Positions 1-5,569 are shown, numbered from the stretch's first letter. The stretch is DNA of 10,116 nucleotides from Desulfuromonadaceae bacterium (GCA_013138655.1 WTCI01000008.1:1-10116); one strand, 5' to 3'. Notes: generated by a model not told the origin, from the letters alone. Numbers and translations: made by a program.

Positions 1-1
1 T

Positions 2-58
2 GCCGCCCATTCCAAGGGCCGCCGATTGAATGAATACATGGCCATCCCTGGGGCTTGA
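2..58 (+). CDS. 3' end of an unidentified gene (partial)
   Basis: One frame stays open from the left edge to a TGA at 56-58 and gives a short tail ending in LNEYMAIPGA. Directly after the stop is a perfect 8-bp hairpin, and about 100 bases further a rho-independent terminator, both consistent with a gene ending here. The tail is too short to identify. It does not resemble the end of ribosomal protein L9, which often precedes dnaB in related bacteria. The other two forward frames close earlier, but a chance open frame of this length cannot be excluded. Confidence 0.35.
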   Translation, partial: AAHSKGRRLNEYMAIPGA

Positions 59-79
59 CTGTCGCCATCCGGGCGACAG
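59..79 (+). other. Hairpin directly after the upstream stop codon
   Basis: CTGTCGCC at 59-66 and GGCGACAG at 72-79 form a perfect 8-bp stem with a five-base loop, starting one base after the TGA. No T-run follows, so it is not a canonical intrinsic terminator. It may protect the 3' end of the transcript or help the stronger terminator at 164-198. Confidence 0.45.
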
Positions 80-163
80 ACACCCTTTCCATGGGCATCA
101 CCAGCACATCTTGCTGAACAGTTACAATCATCAAAACATTTTGTTTCGCTGCGATTGCGGCGT

Positions 164-198
164 AAAAGGCGGTAGGCTGACAACCTTCCGCCTTTTTT
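164..198 (+). terminator. Rho-independent terminator upstream of dnaB
   Basis: An A-run leads into GGCGGTAGG (168-176), a nine-base loop, CCTTCCGCC with one mismatch in the stem (184-192), then six T (193-198). This is a classical intrinsic terminator on the plus strand. It separates whatever lies to the left from dnaB, so dnaB probably has its own promoter in the roughly 50 bases that follow. I could not identify convincing -35 and -10 boxes there. Confidence 0.8.
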
Positions 199-249
199 AT
201 TTCGGTCGACTCTGATATTCTGCGGGCTCGTTTCCGCTCAGGAGTTTTT

Positions 250-1623
250 ATGCAAGAAAGCCACACCCATCGTTTGCCACCGCAGAATCTGGAAGCCGAA
301 ATGTCCGTTCTCGGTGGGGTGCTGCTGGAAAATGAAGCGCTTAACCGGGCACTTGAATTTCTGCTGCCAGACGATTTTTATCGCGAAAGCCATCGAAAGA
401 TCTTCAAGGCGTTGATTTCACTTTCGGAAAAAAGTGAACCCGCTGACCTGGTGACAGTCACCGCTGAGCTCAAGGCGCACAACGACCTTGAAGCTGTTGG
501 TGGCGGCACCTATCTGGCGACCCTGGTTGACTACGTGCCGACGGCGGCCAACATTGCCTATTATTGTAAACTGGTCAAAGAAAAATCGGTGGCTCGCAAG
601 CTGATCGAGGTCTCAACCGATATTGTCACCCGTGGTTACGATGGGGGCGATATGGAGGAAATTCTCGACCAGGCGGAAAAGTCGATTTTCGAGATTTCCG
701 AGAACCGTATTCGACCGTCCTATTTCCCGGTACGGGAGATTCTGAAAGATACCTTCAAGTCGATCGAGAAACTCTTCGAACGTAAAGAGCTGGTCACCGG
801 GGTGCCGACCGGTTACCACGATCTCGATAAAATGACTGCCGGCTTACAGTCGAGTGACCTGGTGGTGATTGCCGGTCGGCCGTCGATGGGAAAGACCGCT
901 TTTGCCCTGAATCTGGTCGAGTATGCGACAATGCATGCCGAGACGAAAGTTTCGGCAGTGATCTTCTCGCTGGAGATGAGTAAGGAGCAGATGGTTCAAC
1001 GGATGCTCTGCTCGCTGGCCAAGGTTGACGCCGGGCGGTTGCGGACCGGACATCTTGGTGAATCGGACTGGCCGAAGCTGACCATGGCCGCCGGCCAACT
1101 CAACGAGGCAGAGATTTTTATCGATGATACCCCGGCCATTTCGGTGCTTGAGCTGCGTTCCAAGGCTCGGCGGCTGAAAGCCGAACATGGGCTGGAGCTG
1201 ATTATTGTCGATTACCTGCAGTTGATGAGTGGCAGCAATCCGGAAAGTCGGCAACAGGAAATCTCCGAAATTTCCCGTTCTCTCAAAGCCCTGGCCAAAG
1301 AACTGCAACTGCCGGTCGTTGCCCTCTCACAGCTGAACCGTTCGCTGGAGAGTCGCACCGACAAGCGACCGATGATGGCTGACTTGCGCGAATCAGGTGC
1401 CATCGAACAGGATGCCGACGTGATCATGTTCGTCTATCGTGAGGCGGTTTATTGCGAAGACTGTAAAAGCCGAGAGAAGACCTGCGAGAAGGGGCATGAC
1501 AAGGATGCTGAAATCATTATCGGTAAGCAGCGAAACGGGCCGATCGGCACGGTACATCTGACCTTCCGCGGGGAATTTACCCGTTTTGAGAGTCAGGCAC
1601 GGCGGGATGATGGATATTCGTGA
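250..1623 (+). CDS. dnaB: Replicative DNA helicase DnaB
   Basis: Hexameric 5'-3' helicase that unwinds DNA at the replication fork and recruits primase. The 457-residue length is normal for the family. Residues 1-150 are the N-terminal DnaB domain; the RecA-like motor follows. Walker A is GRPSMGKT (209-216), Walker B lies in LELIIVDYLQL (315-325), and motif H3 contains VVALSQLNRSLE (356-367). The H4 region contains DLRESGAIEQDAD (378-390), and the late GKQRNGPIGTVHLTF segment is the expected C-terminal motif with the arginine finger. Between them is an insert, C402-X2-C405-X6-C412-X3-H416, that could bind a metal; I associate it with deltaproteobacterial DnaB from memory. No intein interrupts the gene. 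The ATG is supported by AGGAG at 240-244. A long repeat begins on the stop codon. Confidence 0.97.
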   Translation: MQESHTHRLPPQNLEAEMSVLGGVLLENEALNRALEFLLPDDFYRESHRKIFKALISLSEKSEPADLVTVTAELKAHNDLEAVGGGTYLATLVDYVPTAANIAYYCKLVKEKSVARKLIEVSTDIVTRGYDGGDMEEILDQAEKSIFEISENRIRPSYFPVREILKDTFKSIEKLFERKELVTGVPTGYHDLDKMTAGLQSSDLVVIAGRPSMGKTAFALNLVEYATMHAETKVSAVIFSLEMSKEQMVQRMLCSLAKVDAGRLRTGHLGESDWPKLTMAAGQLNEAEIFIDDTPAISVLELRSKARRLKAEHGLELIIVDYLQLMSGSNPESRQQEISEISRSLKALAKELQLPVVALSQLNRSLESRTDKRPMMADLRESGAIEQDADVIMFVYREAVYCEDCKSREKTCEKGHDKDAEIIIGKQRNGPIGTVHLTFRGEFTRFESQARRDDGYS

Positions 1624-1747
1624 CGCTTTCCGGACCAGTGCGGGTAAAACGAAGCAAAATCTGTGGGGGAGGGCGGATACAGGCGCCGCAGGCGCGATCC
1701 TCGGAAAAGCAATTTCCTGTCAACTATCAACTAAGATGCACACGTAA
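1607..1747 (+). CDS. Doubtful 46-codon ORF overlapping the dnaB end
   Basis: An ATG-ATG pair at 1607-1612 opens a frame that overlaps the last codons of dnaB and reads through the left repeat copy to a TAA at 1745-1747. The product begins MMDIRDAFRTSAGKTKQN. The overlap could allow translational coupling, so this may be the start of a lost downstream gene. Against coding: where the right repeat copy shares this frame, three of the first four base differences change an amino acid, and that copy then meets a stop. I recognise no family. It is probably not a gene. Confidence 0.15.
   Translation: MMDIRDAFRTSAGKTKQNLWGRADTGAAGAILGKAISCQLSTKMHT
1619..1731 (+). repeat. Left copy of a 113-bp direct repeat
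   Basis: This stretch, starting on the dnaB stop codon, recurs in the same orientation at 4825-5022. By hand alignment 101 of 113 positions match and all 12 differences are transitions. Compared with the right copy it lacks 85 bases, at a point where the right copy has two imperfect 10-base direct repeats. Its end contains the motif TCAACTATCAAC. The function is unknown. The two copies bracket the accessory segment. Confidence 0.85.
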
Positions 1748-1757
1748 AAAGTCATGA

Positions 1758-1786
1758 GATGGCGTCGAAATTTTTGCGACGCCATC
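1758..1786. other. Perfect 10-bp hairpin
   Basis: GATGGCGTCG (1758-1767) and CGACGCCATC (1777-1786) form a perfect stem around a nine-base loop rich in T. No T-run follows on either strand, so it is not a standard terminator. It lies two bases before a second, longer hairpin, between the convergent dnaB and Hint genes. Confidence 0.5.
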
Positions 1787-1788
1787 AA

Positions 1789-1832
1789 CTGAAGAAAAGG
1801 CAGCATGATGACTCATGCTGCCTTTTCTTCAG
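1789..1832. terminator. Bidirectional intrinsic terminator between dnaB and the Hint gene
   Basis: A perfect 20-bp inverted repeat (1789-1808 and 1813-1832) encloses the four-base loop TGAC. On both strands the GC-containing core GGCAGCATGA/TCATGCTGCC is followed by TTTTCTTC, so it can stop transcription from either side. The Hint gene stops 63 bases to the right on the minus strand and dnaB ends about 165 bases to the left, so it serves the convergent pair. Confidence 0.85.
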
Positions 1833-1894
1833 CCATATTCAAAAAAATGGAATGCCTTGTTTTTACATGATGTTACCTTTGTCCGTTACTTACA

Positions 1895-2770
1895 TTACTT
1901 GCCACCTCCGTTCCCGCAGTTGTGAACAAGGTAGCCGTTCTTTCCATCAGCTGAAACGAAAAAGTTATGGTTGTCTGCAATGTGTAAATTGTAGACCGTC
2001 AGATCTGCCGGAAACCTCTCTTTGGAGATGATCTCTTCAAAAGCACCGCTGGAAAGCTGGACCTTGTCGCCTATCTTCAGGTCTTGAGTTTTGGTCCATC
2101 CCTCACCGGTATAGAATCTATGCTGTGCGGTCACCTTTATTTTTTCATTGATGAAATAGTAGTGGTTATTGGTGAACGTAAATGTTTTGACCACGTTATT
2201 GGCGGCAGGATTCCCTTCCGGATCGACGGTCAGCACCCTGTCTCCCGCCTTGATGTCAGCAATACGCAGATGACCTTTTTCTGTGAGAATTTTTGTCTCA
2301 GCAGTAAAACAGCCTGCCTTGGCCCTAATCTCTACCTCATTACGATATTCGTTCCTTTCAGCCTTTAAAAGTTCGATGTTTTCTCTGGCGTCCCTGATTG
2401 CTCTTCTTTCCGATTGAGTTCCTGTAAAAGCATAACCTTTGATTCCTCTTTGCTGCGCACGCTCATATGCAGTTTCGTAGATCCGGTCTATTTTGTCATT
2501 ATGTTGTCTTATTTTCTTGTTAAGCTCATCTATTTCGGTTTGTAATTGAGAATCATCACAAGCGAGAATCATCACAACTACGCGATTTTGGGCCGCACGT
2601 TTTGCTTGGATATAACTTTTTGACTTTGATTGCGGTCGTGAGCCTGAGCCAAGCGTACAAAAAATACCGGTGGCGAATATTGCGATCAATATGATCGCTT
2701 TTAAAGCGACAGCAGATCCAGCAGGTTCTGTTTCTTTATTAAGTGATAAGAAATTCTTTCTTGATTTCAT
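1895..2770 (-). CDS. Membrane-anchored protein with C-terminal intein-like Hint domain
   Basis: A 291-residue protein. Residues 20-40 form one strongly hydrophobic helix after a basic N-terminus, either a signal anchor or an uncleaved signal. No proper lipobox is seen at C38. Residues 72-150 are charged and predicted helical or coiled-coil. The rest is a Hint domain of about 132 residues. Block A starts AGCFTAETKILTEKG with nucleophile C153; block B has TAQH (T214, H217); block F has H268; the end is LVHNC with H283, N284 and C285. These residues drive N-S acyl shift and Asn cyclisation in inteins and bacterial intein-like domains. Only GNGGGK follows C285. In polymorphic toxins a toxin domain normally follows this motif; here stop codons and a terminator do. 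No homing endonuclease insert is present. The start has an excellent Shine-Dalgarno, AAAGGAGG, six bases upstream. It is probably co-transcribed with the gene at 2834-3355. The Hint call is firm; the biological role is unknown. Confidence 0.85.
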   Translation of the reverse strand: MKSRKNFLSLNKETEPAGSAVALKAIILIAIFATGIFCTLGSGSRPQSKSKSYIQAKRAAQNRVVVMILACDDSQLQTEIDELNKKIRQHNDKIDRIYETAYERAQQRGIKGYAFTGTQSERRAIRDARENIELLKAERNEYRNEVEIRAKAGCFTAETKILTEKGHLRIADIKAGDRVLTVDPEGNPAANNVVKTFTFTNNHYYFINEKIKVTAQHRFYTGEGWTKTQDLKIGDKVQLSSGAFEEIISKERFPADLTVYNLHIADNHNFFVSADGKNGYLVHNCGNGGGK

Positions 2771-2833
2771 TTTCAGCCTCCTTTGAAAATTGAGTTCGTT
2801 CGATGATTATCGTTTATCCAACGAACTCCGTAC

Positions 2834-3355
2834 TTATTTTTCCGCAGCCCCTGTTAATTTTGAAGAAATATATTCTTTTTTGAGCACGATTTCTTCAATA
2901 TCTACAACGTAACTGACAAGACGTTCAATTTGCTCAAATCTTTTTGTTGACAGTGCCTTGTACTCTATCGTTTCAGGATTTTTTTCATCCCGAATAACGC
3001 CTCTCTTCATCTTTTTGATCAACGCAATTTTTTGAGATTCAATAGCTTCAATTGCTTGTTGCTGTTCAGCTATCTTTATTTCAAGGTTATTTATAGTTTG
3101 ATCCAGTTCGTTCAGCTCCGTCTCCAAGGCCCTTTTGTTGAGTTTATCCACTTTCGAAGTGTATTCCTCGGATAATTGCAATTCGACTTCCGGTTTTATG
3201 AATGTCCCTTTTACGGAGTCCAAATTTGCTGAAGCCAGAATAGACATAATGCCCACTGTAAATACTGAGACCAAAAGCAAGTTTTTAACTATTGTCTTTG
3301 TGTTCACACTTGCAGAATACCCTTTTAATAACCGCAGAGATTTCCATAAAGTCAT
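2834..3355 (-). CDS. Membrane-anchored coiled-coil protein, unknown function
   Basis: A 173-residue protein of no family I recognise. Residues 1-22 are basic, 23-43 form a hydrophobic helix, and about 60-115 is rich in E, Q, K, I and L with heptad-like spacing (for example LNELDQTINNLEIKIAEQQQ). A second helical stretch covers about 138-165. The likely topology is a single-pass anchor with a periplasmic coiled coil. The anchor aligns without gaps to that of the downstream Hint protein: K, F, GI, L and S fall at the same spacing. The ATG is supported by GAGAGGTG eight to nine bases upstream. The stop is 63 bases before the Hint gene start with no terminator between, so the two are probably one transcript. 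The DNA is clearly more AT-rich than dnaB, which suggests transfer. Confidence 0.75.
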   Translation of the reverse strand: MTLWKSLRLLKGYSASVNTKTIVKNLLLVSVFTVGIMSILASANLDSVKGTFIKPEVELQLSEEYTSKVDKLNKRALETELNELDQTINNLEIKIAEQQQAIEAIESQKIALIKKMKRGVIRDEKNPETIEYKALSTKRFEQIERLVSYVVDIEEIVLKKEYISSKLTGAAEK

Positions 3356-3739
3356 TTTATTTCACCTCTCTTTCTATGGTTTAAATAAAAGATCCTGAGC
3401 AGTGTTAATCTTCGTCCAGTCATGGGGAAGCTCTCAGGGCAAACCACATGATTACAGAATTTTAGAGTTCGTTTCAGGACATTTCACGACAATCTCTTGC
3501 CCCAAGAAATGTCTGTAAATCTGAATAGTTAAAGCTGCCGGCTGAAGGTCGACACTCATTAGATGAAAGATTATCATAAAACCAGCTAGTGTCCATCCAG
3601 AGTTTCCGGATATTTAAAATCCGGCACTGAGTCACGCAGATGCGTTGGTGTCGCGACGTTCCTCGGTGTCCAAAAGGTTAACAGGCATCTGGTGGGACGC
3701 GACCCGCCGGTTGTCGGCTGTTCGGTTCTGCTGAACTGT
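3356..3739. other. 384-base stretch without a convincing gene; likely mobile-element debris
   Basis: This gap lies between two minus-strand genes. It holds the candidate promoter and an inverted repeat, CAGGACATTTC (3475-3485) against GAAATGTCTG (3506-3515), with one bulged base. A 41-codon minus-strand ORF (3577-3452) ends in VVKCPETNSKIL, without a recognisable family. Around 3593-3620 is CATCCAGAGTTTCCGGAT followed by a short hairpin, CCGGAT/ATCCGG. From about 3628 to 3735 the base composition turns GC-rich, unlike the AT-rich genes on both sides. That contrast suggests a junction or a worn mobile-element end, but I can name no element. Confidence 0.4.
3380..3408 (-). promoter_or_regulatory. 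Candidate sigma-70 promoter for the coiled-coil/Hint pair
   Basis: Read on the minus strand, TTAACA (3408-3403) and TTTAAA (3385-3380) are separated by exactly 17 bases and lie about 25 bases before the start codon of the coiled-coil gene. The -35 box matches five of six consensus bases and the -10 box four of six. The position is sensible, but in AT-rich DNA such matches arise by chance. Confidence 0.3.
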
Positions 3740-4267
3740 TTATATGTTTTTTGGTTTAGACGTTATTTCAGCCAGGAGAATAAATATCAGTGAACCAAAC
3801 AAGGTGGCCAGTAAATCAAAATGATCATATGAACCATTGCGGAAATAATTATCAAAGACAGTGATCAGGGAATTGTTAGGAAACTTTTCAGCTAAACTCT
3901 CATGAAAAAAAGCGGAGTATTCCTGGCCGATTTCGAATAAGGAATCGATGATGAGCCAGAAGATACCTACAATAATCAGATTCTTTCTGTTTTGAGAGAT
4001 TACGCTGTAAGTTAACAGGCTGAATGCGAGAACGTGGAATAGTTCAGGAGCATTGCCACCGAAGCTACCGAAAATGTCAGGCATTTTATGGAAATATTTT
4101 TCAAGGAAGGAAAATTTACTGAGAAAATAAACAGTTTCCCAAGGCCTGCTTGTAAAATATTCCAAAGAGCCGACAAAAAGGAAGATCAAGCCCAAAATGA
4201 ATTGAGTTTTATTGATAATGCTTGGTTTTTTGTTCTTTCTTAAATTTTCGGAAAAGTTTTGAGACAT
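3740..4267 (-). CDS. VanZ-like integral membrane protein
   Basis: A 175-residue protein with four predicted membrane helices at about 22-38, 74-92, 95-113 and 151-170. The pattern resembles the VanZ-like family: a His near the start of helix 2 (H78), acidic and Gln residues at the end of helix 3 (E112, Q115), and DHFDLLATLFGSLI leading into helix 4, like the family's D-x3-N-x2-G motif. The founding member is linked to teicoplanin resistance, but most relatives have no known role, and nothing here suggests antibiotic resistance. The ATG has no obvious Shine-Dalgarno. A TTGACA lies on the minus strand at 4322-4317, but its -10 partner is poor. It stands alone, AT-rich, inside the accessory segment. 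The family call is tentative; the membrane protein call is safe. Confidence 0.7.
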   Translation of the reverse strand: MSQNFSENLRKNKKPSIINKTQFILGLIFLFVGSLEYFTSRPWETVYFLSKFSFLEKYFHKMPDIFGSFGGNAPELFHVLAFSLLTYSVISQNRKNLIIVGIFWLIIDSLFEIGQEYSAFFHESLAEKFPNNSLITVFDNYFRNGSYDHFDLLATLFGSLIFILLAEITSKPKNI

Positions 4268-4465
4268 AGATATTTGAAGTATGAGGTTACGGTTAATTGA
4301 TGAGAGCTTGCTCTTTTGTCAAGCAGAATAGGAAAGTTACCCTTGCATGTCAATGAGAACTCGACCACAGGAGATAGCGTATTTTTGTTTAAACCATACT
4401 CAAAGAATGGGAGGCTACCTGTAAACTGGAAAGCACCATTTTCCAGGATAGATGGTAGCAAACAT
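4268..4465. other. Gene-free stretch with a nested hairpin
   Basis: No credible gene is visible. On the minus strand TTGACA (4322-4317) is followed by the inverted repeat AGAGCAAGCTCT, a possible operator-like site upstream of the VanZ-like gene, but no good -10 box follows. At 4415-4458 is a nested hairpin: outer arms CTACC (4415-4419) and GGTAG (4454-4458), inner arms CTGGAAA (4426-4432) and TTTCCAG (4440-4446), separated by internal loops of six and seven bases. Confidence 0.4.
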
Positions 4466-4496
4466 AGAAAAGGGTCACGGCATAAACTCCGTAACC
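4466..4496 (-). terminator. Intrinsic terminator downstream of the tRNA remnant
   Basis: On the minus strand GGTTACGG (4496-4489), an eight-base loop and CCGTGACC (4480-4473) form an eight-pair stem with one G-U pair, followed by CTTTTCT. It lies about 16 bases after the 3' end of the tRNA-like sequence, as expected for a tRNA transcription unit. The tRNA end and its terminator therefore seem to have been kept together. Confidence 0.65.
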
Positions 4497-4511
4497 TGTT
4501 GATTTTACAGA

Positions 4512-4583
4512 TAGGCGGTGCTGGATTTGAACCAGTGACTTCTGCCGTGTGAAGGTAGCATTCTTCCACCATGCAGTGCGGCT
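4512..4583 (-). pseudogene. Degenerate tRNA-Val (anticodon CAC)
   Basis: The 3' half on the minus strand is a textbook tRNA. The anticodon arm is CTACC-TTCACAC-GGCAG (4558-4542), with anticodon CAC. A five-base variable loop, the T arm ACTGG-TTCAAAT-CCAGC (4536-4520), a seven-base acceptor strand ACCGCCT and a discriminator A at 4512 follow. The 5' half does not fit. At the expected distance it reads AGCCGCA, which mispairs with the acceptor strand at three of seven positions; the D arm is abnormal and one base short. There is one A-C mismatch in the anticodon stem and one in the T stem, and no CCA is encoded. It is probably a non-functional relic. An intact 3' half with a foreign 5' half is what integration into a tRNA gene leaves behind. 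A functional but odd tRNA is less likely. Confidence 0.7.
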
Positions 4584-4788
4584 GTCTACCATCCGAGAAA
4601 TCTGCAACAGACTCCAAGATGCAGCCGCAAACTGCTGACCAGGCTCTGCCGCTGTGCCAACCACAGTCTGAAGAACTTTTTCGCACGGCTCAAGCATCTC
4701 TTCGGCGCACAGAGCACCCCGGCCATCCGCCGCCGGAAACCTCCATGAAGATTTGATCGAATCCCTGCCGTTTGACGAAGGAGAGATT
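4584..4788. other. Gene-free stretch between tRNA remnant and right repeat
   Basis: No recognisable gene. A plus-strand frame through 4602-4742 gives an Arg/Lys/Leu-rich tail (for example HSLKNFFARLKHLFGAQ) ending at TGA 4740-4742. It looks somewhat protein-like and could be the end of a broken gene, but it has no credible start because its upstream part runs through the tRNA remnant. A long minus-strand frame covers the same DNA, also without a recognisable product. Confidence 0.3.
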
Positions 4789-4872
4789 ATGAGGAGCCGA
4801 GCATCACAATCAACTGAATCGCACCGTGACGCCTTCTGGATCGGTGCGGGTAAAACGAAGCAAAATCGGTGA
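4789..4872 (+). CDS. Doubtful 27-codon ORF with a strong ribosome binding site
   Basis: ATG at 4789 is preceded by AAGGAG (4778-4783) at ideal spacing. The frame reads into the right repeat copy, continues with HRDAFWIGAGKTKQNR and stops at TGA 4870-4872, inside the 85-base segment absent from the left copy. The same frame in the left copy gives RDAFRTSAGKTKQN, but the differences mostly change amino acids, so selection on a protein is not evident. It may be a real small peptide or a ribosome binding site left from a lost gene. Confidence 0.2.
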   Translation: MRSRASQSTESHRDAFWIGAGKTKQNR

Positions 4873-5022
4873 ATTTTATGGGGTTCTCGAATTGACAGCG
4901 GGGCAGGGATTGATACCATCAGGAAGACCAAGTCATTTTTCTCATGAAAATCCGTGGGGAGGGGTGGACACAGGCGCCGCAGGCGCGATCTTCGAAAAAG
5001 CAATTTTCTGTCAACTATCAAC
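4825..5022 (+). repeat. Right copy of the direct repeat, with an extra 85 bases
   Basis: This copy matches 1619-1731 in the same orientation, but its two parts (4825-4866 and about 4952-5022) are separated by 85 additional bases. The extra block starts at AAAATCGGTG (4862-4871) and ends at AAAATCCGTG (4947-4956), an imperfect direct repeat pair. The left copy has one such site, AAAATCTGTG (1657-1666). A deletion by slippage in the left copy explains this most simply. The repeat ends 40 bases before the cytochrome P460 gene. Confidence 0.85.
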
Positions 5023-5062
5023 ATCAACATCTTAAACCCAATAACCAAGAAGGGAGAACTAA

Positions 5063-5533
5063 ATGAAAAAGCAACTGGTAGCAGTGGTAATGGCGGCCAT
5101 TTTTCTTTGTGTGCCGATGGCTTTTGCCGAAATGCCAGGCCCCGATCCGGATTCATTGTGGGAGTACATCACAAAAGAAAGTTCATATACAAAATGGGAG
5201 TTTTGGCCTGACCATCAAGGTATGCAACCTGGACGAGCACCCCACGGTCCGTTGCACAAAGTCTTTGTAAATGACCGTGCTCTGAATTCTACCCAACCGC
5301 CCGTACAATATGGCTCCATTGCAGTAAAGGAAAATTACGGCACGGACAAAGAGCTCAAGGCAATCACAGTGATGTATAAAGTCACCGGTTATAATCCAGA
5401 TGCCGGAGACTGGTTCTGGGCCAAATTTTCGCCCGATGGTAAAGCGGATATTTTTGGAAAGCCGGCAGGATGTGTTGGTTGCCACGGGACCAGGGCCAAA
5501 AACGATTTCATCCTTGTGCATGAGTTCAAGTAA
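5063..5533 (+). CDS. Cytochrome P460-family protein, periplasmic
   Basis: A 156-residue secreted monohaem c-type cytochrome. Residues 1-22 are a clear Sec signal peptide with cleavage after AFA. The mature part follows the P460 fold signature: WEFWPDHQGMQPGRAPHG (45-62), a KENYG segment (89-93), VMYKVTGYNPDAGDWFWAKF (103-122) and, near the C-terminus, the haem site CVGCH (137-141). Characterised relatives oxidise hydroxylamine to nitrous oxide (true P460, with a Lys-haem crosslink) or bind NO and other gases (cytochrome c'-beta). I cannot tell from sequence alone whether the crosslinking Lys is present; K66 and K71-region candidates are not decisive. The ATG has AGGGAGA six bases upstream. 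The gene sits on the same strand as the next two redox genes, but a 216-base gap with a palindrome separates them. The family call is sure; the substrate is not. Confidence 0.92.
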   Translation: MKKQLVAVVMAAIFLCVPMAFAEMPGPDPDSLWEYITKESSYTKWEFWPDHQGMQPGRAPHGPLHKVFVNDRALNSTQPPVQYGSIAVKENYGTDKELKAITVMYKVTGYNPDAGDWFWAKFSPDGKADIFGKPAGCVGCHGTRAKNDFILVHEFK

Positions 5534-5569
5534 AACTTTTCTTTCAGGCGACCTTTAATCGTTGCAATT

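Noticed and set aside
844..1427. Minus-strand frames inside dnaB
   Set aside because: They are shadows of the helicase gene, with no ribosome binding site and no recognisable product.
1895..2770. The Hint gene as an excised DnaB intein
   Set aside because: DnaB is a known intein host and lies next door, but this domain is on the opposite strand, has no endonuclease, and has its own anchor, ribosome binding site and terminator. Its AGCFTAETKIL start is more like toxin-associated Hint domains. dnaB itself is uninterrupted.
3660..3739. Integron attC-like site after the VanZ-like gene
   Set aside because: The stretch has GTTAAC and a GC-rich imperfect hairpin downstream of a small gene, as in a cassette. 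I could not find a matching pair of RYYYAAC and GTTRRRY ends, and no integron integrase is visible.
4389..5156. Long minus-strand open frame of 255 codons
   Set aside because: It runs through the terminator, the tRNA remnant, the repeat copy and the start of the P460 gene. The translation looks like no protein family, and the tRNA part yields the familiar spurious AEVTGSNPAPP peptide.
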